Source: Ophiosphaerella korrae (Eukaryota > Ascomycota > Dothideomycetes > Pleosporales > Phaeosphaeriaceae). From it: 64,000 nucleotides of DNA. The notes under the pieces were generated by a model that did not search any database, was not told where the DNA came from, and saw only the letters and a list, made by a program, of their open reading frames with translations. The position numbers and the translations under genes are program-made. The stretch spans positions 1 to 64,000 of the forward strand of contig JALNQF010000183.1 in the NCBI GenBank assembly GCA_028456385.1, in the 5' to 3' direction. This document shows positions 27,296 through 41,000 of the stretch, one piece after another. The stretch's first letter is position 1. Every line of letters begins with the position of its first letter.

Positions 27296-29191
27296 CTATT
27301 CTTTAATTATTTTAATCTTTTCTAAGTTAATCTTTATTTTTCCTAGTTCTATAATAAATCTAAGGAAGTCTATTTCTTTTATATAGAACTTATATTTTAT
27401 TATCTTAAGAAATAACTTATTTTCTACTAGCTTTTCTAGTACTTTATATATAAATATATTATATTCTTCTTCTATTTCTAAGAATATAAAGATATTATCT
27501 AGGTATATAAATATAAATACGTCTAAGTACTTTCTTAGTACTATATTAATTCTTTCTTAGAATACTACTAGTGTATTTATTAATCTAAAAGGTATAACTA
27601 TATCTTTAAATAGTTTATATTACGTTCTAAATACTATCTTCTATTTATTACTTTTCTTTATTCGAATCTAGTAGTATATATTCTAGATATCTAGCTTTAT
27701 AAAGATCTTTACTTTTTATAACCTATCTTATATCTTGTCTATATATAGTAAAAGGTATTAGTTTTTATTTATAATTGCGTTTGTTTTTCTAAAGTCTATA
27801 TAAGGCTATTTATTATCTATCTCTTTTTTGTCTATAATATAAGTCTATATACTACTAAAGATTTATATTCTTATATCTTTCCTTTCTTTATTATACTTTT
27901 AATAAACTTTTATTTAATTTTAAACTCTTCTTCTATTTTATAGTAGACTAAGCTCTATCCTACGTCTTTTCTTTCTTCTAAGTCTATTACTAAGTCCTAT
28001 AGTTAATATTCTAGAAGGTAGTCTTCTAATTCTATAAGCTATTTTTCTTACTTTTTATATTTATCTAAGAATTTACCTTTATACGTACTTATATTAGGTT
28101 TTAATATATCTTGTTTAGAGTAACTAATTTTCTCTATTCTCTAATTAATTCTAAGGTTAGTTATCTATAACTATAGTATCCCTAATATAATTTCTTATTT
28201 GTTATTAATAGTTATTAAATCTATAACTATATTTTTAATCTTTAACTCTTCTAACTCTAGTATAGAGAGTACTATCTTAAACTTTATAAGTTCCTAGAAT
28301 AGTTTTCTTTTAATTATACTTAGATATTAAGGGTACTTCTTTATTTTATACTTTATTCCTTATACTTCTATAAACTTCTTTAATATAAAGTTCTTTATAG
28401 CTTTACTATTAATTATTACTTATACTTTCTTTCTTTAATATATACTTATTTTTATAATATATAGGCCTCCTATACTTTCTAGCTATTCTTACTTAGGTAA
28501 TTTTATAAATTATCTATTCTTTTAGAGCTATTACTCTATTTTAAGTTTATATTCTTTGTATTTTAGATATTTATTATACGTGTATTTATACTATAGTCTT
28601 CTTTAGACGTATTTCTTAGATTATTTTAGTCTTAGCCTAATTACAATATATCCTTCCTCTAGTATTATCTCTTATCCTAGGATATCTTCTACTAGAAAAA
28701 CTTTTATATAATTATAGCTTTTTCTTTATACTAGCTATATTTAGTTATTTACTTTAGGGTTCCTATATATAATATAATTCTTATCTAGGTATAATAACTA
28801 TAATACTTTAAAATATACTACATGTTTTAGATCTATTATTTTATTGTCTCTATCTTAGAATCTATCTTTACTAATTATTTCTTCTATTAAGATATAGTAT
28901 ACTACTTATACTCTTAGTATATAAGCTTTCTTAATCTATAATATCTTTCTTATAAAGAACTACTATTCTCTTTATATAAGTATTCTTCTTACTATAACTA
29001 TATATTACTTTATCTATTCTTAAAATAGTATAAACTTTATATTCTTAAGATTACGTTCTTTCTAGTCTTTATACGCTTCTTCTATACTTATAACTAGTAA
29101 GTATTTCTAAATAAATTACTATTTTTACCTTTATTTTACTATATCTATTGTTATATAGCTATTGTAGCTATATATATCTAACTAGGTATAC
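27296..29191 (-). pseudogene. Element C: RT N-terminal part and protease
   Basis: Continuation of C pol after insertion of A. The RT box is YLDN (minus strand, 27494-27505), a likely G-to-A change of YLDD. The protease/gag junction lies to the right. Interrupted after TATAC at 29187-29191 by element E. Confidence 0.72.
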
Positions 29192-29588
29192 TATAATAGG
29201 TGTTACTAGGGTTAACTTCCTAGTGCCTAAGGGTTATTAGTAGATTAAAAAGTAATAACAAAAGCTTAAGAGGTAATCTACAATAGGCTATAAATAATAG
29301 AAGATGTTTTGTAACTATCTTAGTATTATCGCTTGTAGTTAAAGATTAAATTACTAATAGTATCTTAATAATACCTATTATATTAACTATATACTTGTAC
29401 TAATCTATTTATACAATACTATAGATTACTACTAATCTATTTGTACCTAACTATAGATTACTTGTAATCTATTCTAGTTATAGGTAGTTTCTTAATTAAG
29501 GTTGTTACCCTACTTGTCCTATACTTCGTTAGTATCTAAGTTAGGACTAATTAGTTCTATCTCGATTTCTCTTGTTACATCTATAACA
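29192..29588 (-). repeat. LTR of element E (3' LTR)
   Basis: 397 bp, TATAATAGGTG to CTATAACA. Shorter than the B and D LTRs, although the right-hand third is clearly related to them. Confidence 0.87.
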
Positions 29589-30261
29589 CTATCTCCTCCT
29601 CTAGGTAGGTTCTAGTTTGTCTATCCTAGGGCTAGAGTTATTAAGCTAGTTTCCTCGTTAATATTAAGCTCCTTATCCTCCCTTATACCTACTAAATCTA
29701 CTCTCTATTGTCTTTAATTAGTAGATTATATATTACGTTATAGTATTGCTATATTTCTTTATTCTTATTATAAATTAGTAAATCTTCCTCTAAAGTATAT
29801 TTCTTTAAAATATAGTAAAGCCTATAAGGTATATAATTATACTAACGTACGTACATCTTGTAATCTTTCTAGCGTATTTCTTATAGAATATAGGTTAACA
29901 ATACTTATTTGCGCATCTATACTTATTTATAACAAGGAGAGCTATTAACTATACTTAAGATAATCTATCTAAATAGATCGTTAAGGCTAAAAAAGAACGT
30001 AATTAGATTCTAAGTATATAGGTAGAAAAGTACACTTATCTAATTTGTCTTTATAAGACAAAGGCCTTAAATAATAAAAAGTCTATTATATAGGCTATCT
30101 TTATAGAATCTAAGCTTAATTTTAAGGCTGTAGTAGAGGCTACTCCTACTATACTAGACGCTCCTATCGCCTTTCTACTTAGTAGTAGTACTATTAGTCT
30201 TCTTAATTTACTTTAAGGCGTTCTAGAGGGTTTTAGCTTTAGAACTCCTCTAGTTTCTTAG
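29589..30261 (+). pseudogene. Antisense ORF relic of element E
   Basis: Plus-strand degenerate frame with the same layout as 10716-11451: a Tyr/Cys-patterned N-terminal part, SSVFLIEY and CNKESY segments, and an end at the VS-stop boundary near 30261. Several stops and frameshifts. Confidence 0.55.
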
Positions 30262-33200
30262 GGTAATTAAGATTATCTTCTAGTTCCTATATTTTTTCCT
30301 ATAGTTGTCCTTTTTCGTCTATACCTATCTATTTTACTAAGTAGTAGTTTCTACTATTACAAAACTAATATACTAAGATTTCTCTAACTTTTTATTCTTC
30401 TTGTTCTCTATACGTATCTACTTTGTACACTAGTAGTTCTACTTCTTAGGGCGCTATTTTAAGTAGTGCTACGTAGAAGGTTAAGTATATCCTTATCTTA
30501 TTTAGTAACTTTAGTTTAAATGTAACTAGCGTAACTTCTTTCTTAATTTCGTATAGTCTTATCTTAACGTAGTCTAGTTTAGAACTTAGTCTCTTACTCT
30601 TAATATTTTTTCGTACTAACTATACTTTTTCTTCCTTTCTAAATTAGAGTCCTTCTTTATACTTCTTGTTGTAGTACTTTACTATATAATTGTATAGGAA
30701 TTCTACGTCTTATCTTAATTAATCCTATATATTTTTAAGTCTATTAACAAAGTTCTCTCCTCTTAAAGACTAAGATATCTAGTTTCTTAGTATTTAGTAT
30801 ATATTAGGTTTAAATCTATAGTTTATAAAGAAAGGTAATATTCTTATTACTATATTCTTTACACTATTATATACTAACTATACTATAGGTAGTAACTATA
30901 CCTAATTATTCTAGTTATAGTTAAGGTAGCATCTTAGATACTATTCTACTATTTAATTTATTTGTTCTAATTATCTATCTATTTATAGGTAATATATAGT
31001 AGATATTACGTATTATATTCCTAATTGCGCTATTATTATTCTCTATTGTTTTAATATAAATCTTAAATCTCTATCTATAATAATCTTATTAGGTAGTCTA
31101 TATTAACTAATTATAGTTCCTAGAACCTAGTGTATAGTAACTTCTATCCTACTTCTCTCCTTATATAGTCTAAAGTATAAGTACTTTATAAGTTTATCTA
31201 CTATTATTAGGATTCTATTATACTTAACTCTTTATATTAGGTCTTTTAACTTTAGTAGCTTTATAATAAAGTTTATTATAACAACTCCCTATAGTTATTC
31301 TAGTACTTCTATTAGTTATAGTTTCCTATATAGTATATATCTACTATACTTATTTCTCTAGTATTCTATATAGTCTTGTAGTATTTCTATTACTAATTAT
31401 CTTACTTTAGAAATATAATATTCTTGTAGTAGTCTATCTAATATTTTCTTAATACCTTAGTAACTATATACTAGTAATTTATAGAATTATTATATAAATT
31501 CTTTTTAAATTTTTCTTAGAATGTATATTCTTCTATAGGCTTATACTAGTCCTTTTTAGATTTCTAGTTTCTCTATTACTTTAGATACTTCTTGCGTTGT
31601 TTTCTAAATCTATTTATCTAGCTTATTACTCTTTCTTTTAAGTGTTACGGCTATTTTAAGTATATTTAGGACTAAATATCCTTCTTTATTCTATACTAGA
31701 ACTATACTAGTAGTGTTTACTTCTTCTTGTAAGTCTAGTCTTCTACTAAGAGTATCTATAAGTTAGTTATCTTTCTCTTTTTTATATATAATTTCTATAT
31801 TAAATATTAATAAGTATTCCTACTATCTTATATAGCGTTGTAATAAGTTATTGTTTATTATAAATTCTATTATATTCTTATAATCTATATAGACTTTTAT
31901 CTTATATTTTACTTCTTATAAGTATACTCTCTATTAATTAAATACTTTATAGATTACTAGTATCTCTTTGTTATAAATTAGGTAATTAAGTTCTACTATT
32001 TTTATCTTCTTAGAGAAGTATTTAACTACATATTCCTTTTTAGTCCTTAGGTCTTCCTATATTAGTACTATTCTATAGACTAAGTTAGATGTATCTATTT
32101 TTATAATCGCTAGTAGGTCTAGGTTATATATTCTAATAACTAGGTTTTCTATAAACTTCTTTTTAATCTTATTAAATACTTTATCGTATTCCTTTATCTA
32201 TTTAAAAAGTATATCTTTTTTTATAAGTCTTGTTATTAGTTCTATATCTTTAGACTATCTTACTATTAGCTTTCTATAAAAGTTTACTAACCTATAAAAT
32301 TGTTATACCTCTTTTAGGTTTCTTAGTATTAGCTATTTGTTAATTAACTTAATCTTTTCTAGGTTAATCTTAATTTTTCCTAGTTCTATAATAAATCTAA
32401 AGAAATATATTTCTTTTATATAGAATTTACATTTTCTTATTTTAAGAAACAATTTACTTTCTACTAGTTTTTCTAGTACCTTGTATATATATTATACGTG
32501 TTCTTCTTCTATTTCTAAGAATATAAGGATATTGTCTAGGTATATAAATATAAATATATCTAAGTACTTTCTTAGTACTATATTAATTCTTTCTTAGAAA
32601 GCTACTAGTACGTTTATTAAGCTAAATAGTATAACTAGGTATTTATATAGTCTGTATTATATTCTAAACGCTATTTTCTATTTATTACCTTTCTTAATTC
32701 TAATCTAATAGTAGGCGTTCTAGATATCTAGTTTTATAAAGATTCTTACTTTTTATAGCCTATCTTATATCCTATCTATTTATAGTAGTAGGTATTAGTT
32801 CTTATTTATAATTACGTTAGTCTTTCTAAAGTCTATATAGGGCCTTTTATTACTTATTCCTTTCTTGTCTATAAAGATAAGTCTATATACTACTAAGGAT
32901 TTAGATTCTTGTATCTATCCTTTTCTAATTGCATTTTTAATAAATACTTATTTAATCTTAGATTCTTCTTCTATTTTTCTATAAACTAGGCTCTATCTTA
33001 TATCTTTGTCTTCCTTTAGGTCTATTACTAAGTCCTATAGCTAATATTCTAGAAGATATTCTTTAGGTTCTATAAGCTATTTTTCCTATTTCTTGTATTC
33101 TTCTAGGAATTTTCCTTTACATATACTTATATTAGCTTTTAGTATATCTATTTTGTAGTAGTTAATCTTTTCTATTCTTTAGTTAATACGTAGGTTAGTT

Positions 33201-35730
33201 ATTTATAACTATAGTATTCCTAGTATTATATCTTGTTTGTTATTAATTGTTGTTATATCTATAACTATATTCTTAATTGTTATTCCTTATAGTTCTAATA
33301 TAGAGGGAACTGTTTTAAACCTAATAGGTTCCTAGAATTGTTTTCTTTTAATTATACTTAGTTGTTAAAAGTATTTCTTTGTTATATACTCTATTCTTTT
33401 AGTTTCTATAAACTTTTTTAATATAAAGTTTCTTGTAGCTCTACTATTAATTATTATTTATACTTTCTTTCCTTAATAAGTACTTGTCTTTATAATATAT
33501 AGGCCTCTTATACTTTCTAGTTATTCCTACTTAGGTTCTTTGTTAAATTATCTATTCTTCTAAGGCTATAGCCCTACTTTAAGTTTATATTCTTTGTATT
33601 TTAGATATTTATTATATATGTATTTATACTATAGTCCTCCTTAGACGTATTTCTTAGATAATTTTAGTCTAGGTCTTACTACTAAGTATCCGTCTTCTAG
33701 GATTATTTTCTATCCTTAGATGTCTTTTACTAGAATTACTCTTATATAATTATAGCTTCTTCTTCTTATAGGCTATATATTATTATTTTCTTTAGGGTTC
33801 CTATATATAGTATAATTCTTATCTAGGTATAATATCTATAATACTTTAAAATATACTAGATATTTTAAGTTTATTATTTTGTTATTACCTTCCTAGTATT
33901 TATCTTTTCTAGGCGTGTCTACTATTAGGATATAGTACACTACTAGTACTCTTAGTATATAGGCTTTGTTAATCTATCGCGTCTTTCTTATAAGGTACTA
34001 CTATTCTCTTTATATAGGTATCTTTCTTACTATAACTATATATTACTTTATCTATTATTAAAATAGTGTAAACTTTATTTATTTAGGATTACGTTCTTTC
34101 TAGTCTTTGTACGCTTCCTCTATACTTATAACTAGTAAGTATTTCTAAATAAACTTCTATTCTTTATTTTGTTCTTCTATATCTATTATTGTGTAGCTGT
34201 TATAGCTATATATATCTAGCTAGGTATACTCTATACCTCTTATACTAACTTATCTCTTACTTTCTCGTAGTCCTTTAAAGGGAGCTATAGTAGTCTCTTT
34301 ATCTAGTGCTAGTTCTTTAGCCTAGATTAATAGAATCTAAGGCTCTTCCCCTTCTAAATCTTCTATTAGTAAGTCTATTATATACGCTATTTCTTCTAGC
34401 TATACTTTTATTCTTTCTTTTATTACTACTACTCTATTTTTTTATAAAAACTATCCTACTCTTTATTTACTAGAAAGATATATATAGTAGTTATCTTTAT
34501 AACAAAAGGTCTAATAGAGTATTACGTACTATAATTCTTTACTCCTAGCTACCTTCTCTTAAGGTTTAGCCTACGCTTTTAGTACTTCCTTTTTACCTTT
34601 AGTTATCTTTAACTAGGCTTCCTTTTCTTTCTTATAGTCTTTACTTCTATAGTCTTTTATAAAGTATCTTAGTTTCCTATATTTATAATATACTATATCC
34701 TTTTTCTTTTGTAATTAGTAGTCTTTTACGTAGTAGCCTTTTTTACTATAGTTAAAGTACGCAAAGTCTTTATTCTTCTTCCTTTTCTTATCTTTATTAG
34801 TATTAAAGATTATAGGGTCTCCTTTATTATAGTTCTAGGTATAACCTCTATACTTATTCTTCTTCTATTCTTAAAGATCGTTATTAATCTATATTGCCTA
34901 TTATTTTAGGACTTCTAGTATGTAGTTTTTCTATATAGATTATCTTGTATCTAATTTTTACGTTTAGTCCTTGTTTAAATCGTAATATTAAAGATACTTT
35001 ATTCTATTCTATATTCTATACTAGTTATTTAAATTATAATACGTATTTAGGAATACTATTGCTTTACGTAAGCCTCTTAAGTTTTTCTTTAGCTAGTTAG
35101 GTAATATCTATATCCCTAAATACTACTCTTATTCGTTTAGTAAAGTATTTATAACTTCTAAAAATAGCTCTAGTTTTATCTTTCTAAGTTATTAGAGAGT
35201 ATATTGTATAGTCTATCTAGTAAGGTTTGTACTATCTTATTGTATCTTCTTTAAGGTATAATCTAATATATATTACCTTCTTTTCTTCTATATCAAAGTA
35301 TAGTACTTGTATATCTATCTAGAGTTGTACTAATACTATAAAGGGTCTTAGTTTCTCCCTTATCCTATTAAATTTCTTAAGTATAGGTATCTTTAGTAGT
35401 TTCTTTGTTGTACTTATCTCTAGGCGTTATATAATTAATTCTATTTAGTTTTATTCTTTAATAATAGCTTTAATCTAGGCCTTATTCTATTTTGCGTACT
35501 CTTAGAGTTCTTTGTTCTAGGTTTCTAAGGCGTTAATTATTATTTTTAGATCTTCTTTTTTAGAAATTAAGTTATTTATATAGTTTTTAATATCTTTCTA
35601 TACTATATTATCTAACTTGTAGCTACTTATAGGTACTTTAGCTATTCTCTTAGTTAAACTTTCTACTATTATATTAGCTAGACTATACGCTACTTACGCT
35701 TTGCTCCTCTTAATAACAGAATTAGTAAGG
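30262..35730 (-). pseudogene. Element E gag-pol relic
   Basis: Minus-strand gag-pol broken by stops and collinear with element B. The RT box is YLDN at 32531-32542. RNase H lies around 31,890-32,120. The zinc-knuckle part lies around 34,640-34,800. Confidence 0.72.
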
Positions 35731-36127
35731 TGTAATAGGTGTTACTAGAGTCGACTTCCTAGTACCTAAGAGTTATTAGTAGATTAAAAGGTAATAATAA
35801 AAGCTTAAGGGGTAATCTATAATAGGCTATAAATAATAGAAGATATTTTGCAACTATCTTAGTATTGTCCCTCGTAGTTAAGGATTAAATTACTAATAGT
35901 ATCCTAATAATACCTATTATATTAACTATATACTTGTACTAATCTATTTATACAACACTATAGATTACTACTAATCTATTTGTACGTAACTACAGATTAC
36001 TTGTAATCTATTCTAGTTGTAGGTAGTTTCCTAATTAAGGTTGTTACCCCGCTCGTCCTATGCTTTGTTAGTATCTAAGTTAGGACTAATTAGTTCTATC
36101 TCGATTTCTCTTGTTATATCTGTAATA
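35731..36127 (-). repeat. LTR of element E (5' LTR)
   Basis: 397 bp, starting with unmutated TGTAATAGG. Followed by TATAC at 36128-36132. Confidence 0.87.
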
Positions 36128-37632
36128 TATACTCTATACTTCTTATATTAACTTCTCTCTTATTACTTTATAGTTCTTTAGATATAACTATAGTAGTCTT
36201 CTTATCTTCTACTAGTCTTTTAGTAGAGATTAATTGTACTAGGGGTTCTTCTCTTTCTAAATCTTCTATTAGTAAGTCTATTACTTATACTACTTCTTTT
36301 AGCTACACTTTTATTCTCTCTTTTATTACTACTACTCTCCTCTTTTATAAGAACTATCCTTCTCCCTTTTTACTAGAAATATATATAAAGTAGTTATTAT
36401 TATAATAAAAGGTCTAATAGAGTATTATATATTATATTTCTTTACTTCTAGCTACTTTCTTTTAAGGTTTAGCTTATACTTTTTGTGCTTCCTTCTTACC
36501 CTCTATTATCTTTAACTAGGCTTCTTTTTCTTTCTTAGGATCTCTACTTCTATAGTCCTTTATAAAGTATCTTAGTTTTCTATATTTATAATATACTATA
36601 TCTTTCTTCTTTAACTAATAATCTATTACGTAGTAGCTTAGTTTTTTATATTTAAAGTGCGTAAAGTCTTTATTCTTCTTTTTCTTTCTATCTTTATTAG
36701 TGTTAAGGATTATAGAGTCTCTAGTATCTTAGTTTCTAAGTTATCCTCTATACTTATTCTTCTTCTATTCTTTAAGATTATTATTAATTTATATTACCTA
36801 TTACTTTAGGGCTTCTAGTATTCTTAGCTTCTCTATATAAATTATTTTGTATTAGATTCTTAAGTTTAGTTTTTGTTTAAATTATAACATTAATAAAACT
36901 TTATTCTATTCTATATTCTATAATAGTTATTTAAACTATACTATATATTTAGGAATACTCTTCTATTATATAAGCCTTTTAAGCTTTTCTTTAGCTTATT
37001 AGGTAATATCTATATCTCTAAATACTACTCTTATTTGTTTAGTAAAGTATTTATAACTTCTAAAAATAACTTATATTTTATCTTTTTATATTCCTAGAGT
37101 ATATATTATATAATCTATCTAGTAAGGTTTAAACTATCTTATTATATCTTCTTTAAGGTATATTCTTATATATATTACTTTTTATCTTCTCTATTAAAGT
37201 ATAGTACTTGTATATTAATCTAGAGTTATACTACTAATATAAAGAGTCTTAGTTTCTCCCTTATTCTATTAAATTTCTTAAGTATAAGTATCTTAGGTAG
37301 TTTTTTTATCGCACTTATCTCTAGTCTTTAAGTAATCTATTCTATCTAGTTTTATTCTTCTATAATAGCTTTAATCTATACCTTGTTTTATTTTATATAA
37401 TCCTATAATTCCTTATTTTAGGTCTCTAGGGCGTTAATTACTTACTCTATATCTTTTTTCTCTAAGATTAGATTGTTAAAGTAATCTTTAATTACTTTCT
37501 AAGTAGTATTATCTAACTTATAACTACTTAGAGGTGCTTTACCTTTTTTCTTAGTTAAACTTTCTACTATCGTGTTAGCTTAGACTATACACTACTTACA
37601 CTTCGCTTTTTCTAATAACTAATTTAGTAAAG
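36128..37632 (-). pseudogene. Element C: gag
   Basis: The last part of C before its 5' LTR, collinear with gag of B and E including the zinc-knuckle region near 36,590-36,680. Heavily mutated, no open frame. Confidence 0.7.
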
Positions 37633-38002
37633 TATAATAGGTTGCCTATTATTAACTATAGAGACTATAAGGGTTATTAGTAGATTAAAAAGTAATACTA
37701 AAAGTTTATATATTAATTAAGTAATAACTATAAATAATAGATAATTCCTAATAGGCGATATTAAGTATTAGCATTCTAGGTTAGAGATTAGATTACTAAT
37801 ACTATCCTAATAATACGTATTACTACTAACTATATACTTATAATATTTAGTTAGCTTTATAGTATTATAGACGCTAAGCCTTATAAAGCTATAAAGTTAT
37901 AACGTATCTCTATTATAATTAACTCCCTAATTAACTTTATTATCCTATAGATTGTATGTATTGTTATCCTCTATCTAGTTTTCTTCTATTATTATTATAA
38001 TA
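37633..38002 (-). repeat. LTR of element C (5' LTR)
   Basis: 370 bp. Starts TATAATAGG, ends TTATAATA and is followed by TTACT (38003-38007), which repeats 2889-2893. It lacks some internal repeated segments of its partner. Confidence 0.8.
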
Positions 38003-38007
38003 TTACT

Positions 38008-41000
38008 ACTATCTTTAAGTACTTTATAGCTAAAGTCTTTAAGTTAGCTAATAATACTACTTATAATAATAAAAAGACTATATTATCTCTTATTATCTTT
38101 AGTTTACTATCTATAATAATAAAGAGTTAAATAAGCTACTTAAGTTTATTACTATTACTTAAAGTAGTATTCTACTTAATATTTACTAGAATACGTTATC
38201 TATATTATATTCTTTTATCTTATATACTAATCTATTTTTTAGACTTTACTACTTAAGAAGATAGCTAAGCCTAGTAAAAGCTTATTATTTAACTTCTTAG
38301 TATACTTTACTTTTAAGTTTCTTTTTTATATTATAGTTTCTTTATAAGTCTTTTTACTTTTATAATAATAGCTAAAGTTAGCTTAAGTCTAAGTTTATAG
38401 CTTTTTATAGAGTTTATACTAGAGCTATATAGTAGCTAGTTATACTAAATAACTACTAGCTTATAAGCTAAATTAACTAATACTACTTTAGAGTTAGCTT
38501 AGGTCTAGGTTTATAGCTTTTTACAAGGTTTATACTAGAGCTATATAGTAGCTAGCTATACTAAATAACTACTAGCTTATAAACTAAATTAAGTAATAGT
38601 ACTTTAATTTTCTCTATTTTAAGTTTCTTCTTTATATTCTAGTCTTTAAGTTTTTTCTATAAGTTTTTCTTTTTAAGTTTCTTCTTTATATTCTTACTCT
38701 TAAGTTTTTTCTTTATAGTGTAGTTTCTTTATAGGTCTTTCTACTTTTATAATAATAACTAGAGTTAGCTTAAGTCTAAGTTTATAGCTTTTTATAAGGT
38801 TTATACTAGAACTATATAGTATCTAGCTATACTAAATAACTACTAGCTTATAAGCTAAATCGACTAATACTACTTTAGAGTTAGCTTAGGTTTAGGTTTA
38901 TAGCTTTTTATAGGGTTTATACTAGAGCTATATAGTACTTAGTTATACTAGACTACTAGCTTATAAGCTAAATTAAGTAATATTACTTTAATCTTTAAGA
39001 AAAGAGAAAAGGTCTTTATACTATAAGTTTCTACTACTAGCTATAGTTTTATTTTAGTATAAGTTAAAAAGCTTATTATAGCTAATATCTTAGAGATTAA
39101 AAAACTAATTTTTAAATTTATTATAAGTAAGTATATTATTAAATAATTTAGCTATATTTATTTAAAAAAAGTTAGTCTACGTAAATTATTTATTTAAGTC
39201 TCTAAAAGAATTATCGCGTTAGTTAGTATTATTCTACTCCTAGAAGTTAAACTATACGCACTAAATATACTAAGTATACTAGCGCTTTAACTTCTAGAGA
39301 TAAAAAGAGGCGTTAGTATAAGAAATTATATTTATAATCCTAGACTAAAGAGCTAACTAGAAATAATTAAGTATACTACTATACTTTATATAGTTTATAT
39401 ATTCTTTATTTTATCTATTATATATATAAAACTTTAGAAGCTACTTTATTACTATTATTCTTATATTATAGAGCTTAATTAAGTAGTAAAGCTATACTTC
39501 TAATAAAAGCTAGCTCTATAAGTAGTTTTTTACTATATACTTAGTATAATAAGTTAAAGAATTAGCTTTTTAAGCTTAACTTTACTTTAAGAAAGAAAAA
39601 GTAAGTAAAAAGGTATAAGTTTAGAATTCCTTTAGTAGTATAATTTTTTTATTCTTATTACGTCTTTAGCTATAATTTTATAAAAGTTTATATACTTATA
39701 ATAGCTAAGGTAAGTTATAGCTTTCTTATAACTTATATTCTCTTACTTTTACGTTTTTTCTAAATACTTACTATTTTAATTTTAGCTATACTTATCTATA
39801 TCTTCTACTACTTTATATAAACTTGTAGTTTTATTAATAAAAAAAATAGTAAGAGTATATATAGAGTATACTATAGTACGTAAAGATAATTTCTTATAAG
39901 TTTTTTTGTAAGATCTACTACTAATTAAAATAGACTTACCTAGTTCTTATATCTATTATATACTAGCTACTCTAAAGATTCTAAGTATAGTATAGTATCT
40001 CTATCTAATTACGTATTAAACGCGTTCTAGAAATACTAATCTACTTATTCTTCTACTAATAAACTAAGCTTAGAACGTAGTATATTAAGCGCTTTATTAC
40101 TATTAAGATTAAAGTTCTATACTACTTTAAGTATATAATCTATTAACGTATATATAGCTTTTATAATAGTAGATCTAGTTTTAAAAGTAGCTTTATTATA
40201 ATTATAAGCGCTAAAGAAGAAGAATTTATAGCTTAGAAAGCTTAAACCTATAATATTATATATAATACTTAGTAAACTCTTCTAAAGCTTATTTATAAAT
40301 TACCTTAAGTAATAATTACTACTTTTAGCTAGAAATTAATTAAGATAGGTACTAGTTATAAAGTCTTTTAGTTAGGCTATATATCTCTTTATAAAATCTA
40401 ATACATTACGTTTAAGAATAACTAATTGTTTTTCTACTTACTTACTTTAGTAATTCTTTAAAACTAGAATAAAATCTTTTTAAAGAGAGAGCTTATTATT
40501 CTTATAATTACTAACTTTAGTAAGATTAAAGTTTAGCTATAGTACTATATAAGCTAAGACTTATATTATAATTCTTCTATCTTCTTTTATAGTTTTAAAA
40601 AGTATATATATATTTAGAAATAAAAGATCTATAGTAAAAGTAATAAAGTTATTAGTATAATAATAAGTTTTACTATTAAGCTTAGCTAAGAAGCTATTTT
40701 TCTAGTGTCCTAAGTAATTATTATAGCTACTATCTTAATTTAGGTAGAATAGCTTATATATATTCTTAACTATATAGTTTTATAGAAAATTTACTAGCTT
40801 AATCTAATTAGTAGTAGTAATATATTTAGGGTTACTATTAGATAGTTATAAAATAATATTAAGTACTTAGTTAAAAGTAGTAAACTAAAACTAAAGACTT
40901 TATACTTAGTATATTAGATATATATATATTCTTTTAGAGACTTATATTATCTATTTTATAGCTTACTATCTACTTCTATATTAAAATTATAAATATTACT

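Larger units (their letters stand above)
29192..36127 (-). mobile_element. Ty3/gypsy chromovirus E, nested in C
   Basis: A minus-oriented element of 6,936 bp with equal 397-bp LTRs (29192-29588 and 35731-36127) and the duplication TATAC (29187-29191 and 36128-36132). The gene order is the same as in the others. The RT box is YLDN (minus strand, 32531-32542). The opposite-strand ORF relic lies at 29589-30261. Confidence 0.88.
2894..38002 (-). mobile_element. Ty3/gypsy chromovirus C (outermost of the nest)
   Basis: A minus-oriented LTR retrotransposon bounded by LTRs at 2894-3341 and 37633-38002. It is flanked by the 5-bp duplication TTACT (2889-2893 and 38003-38007). Removing the two elements inserted in it (A and E, each with its own 5-bp duplication) leaves about 6.97 kb, matching its relatives. 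Reading right to left: gag (36128-37632), zinc knuckle and protease (to 27296), RT continuing at 6105, then RNase H, integrase and chromodomain (6105-4030). All frames are broken by stops. The RT box is altered to YLDN (minus strand, 27494-27505). It is the oldest insertion of the group by nesting order. Confidence 0.85.
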
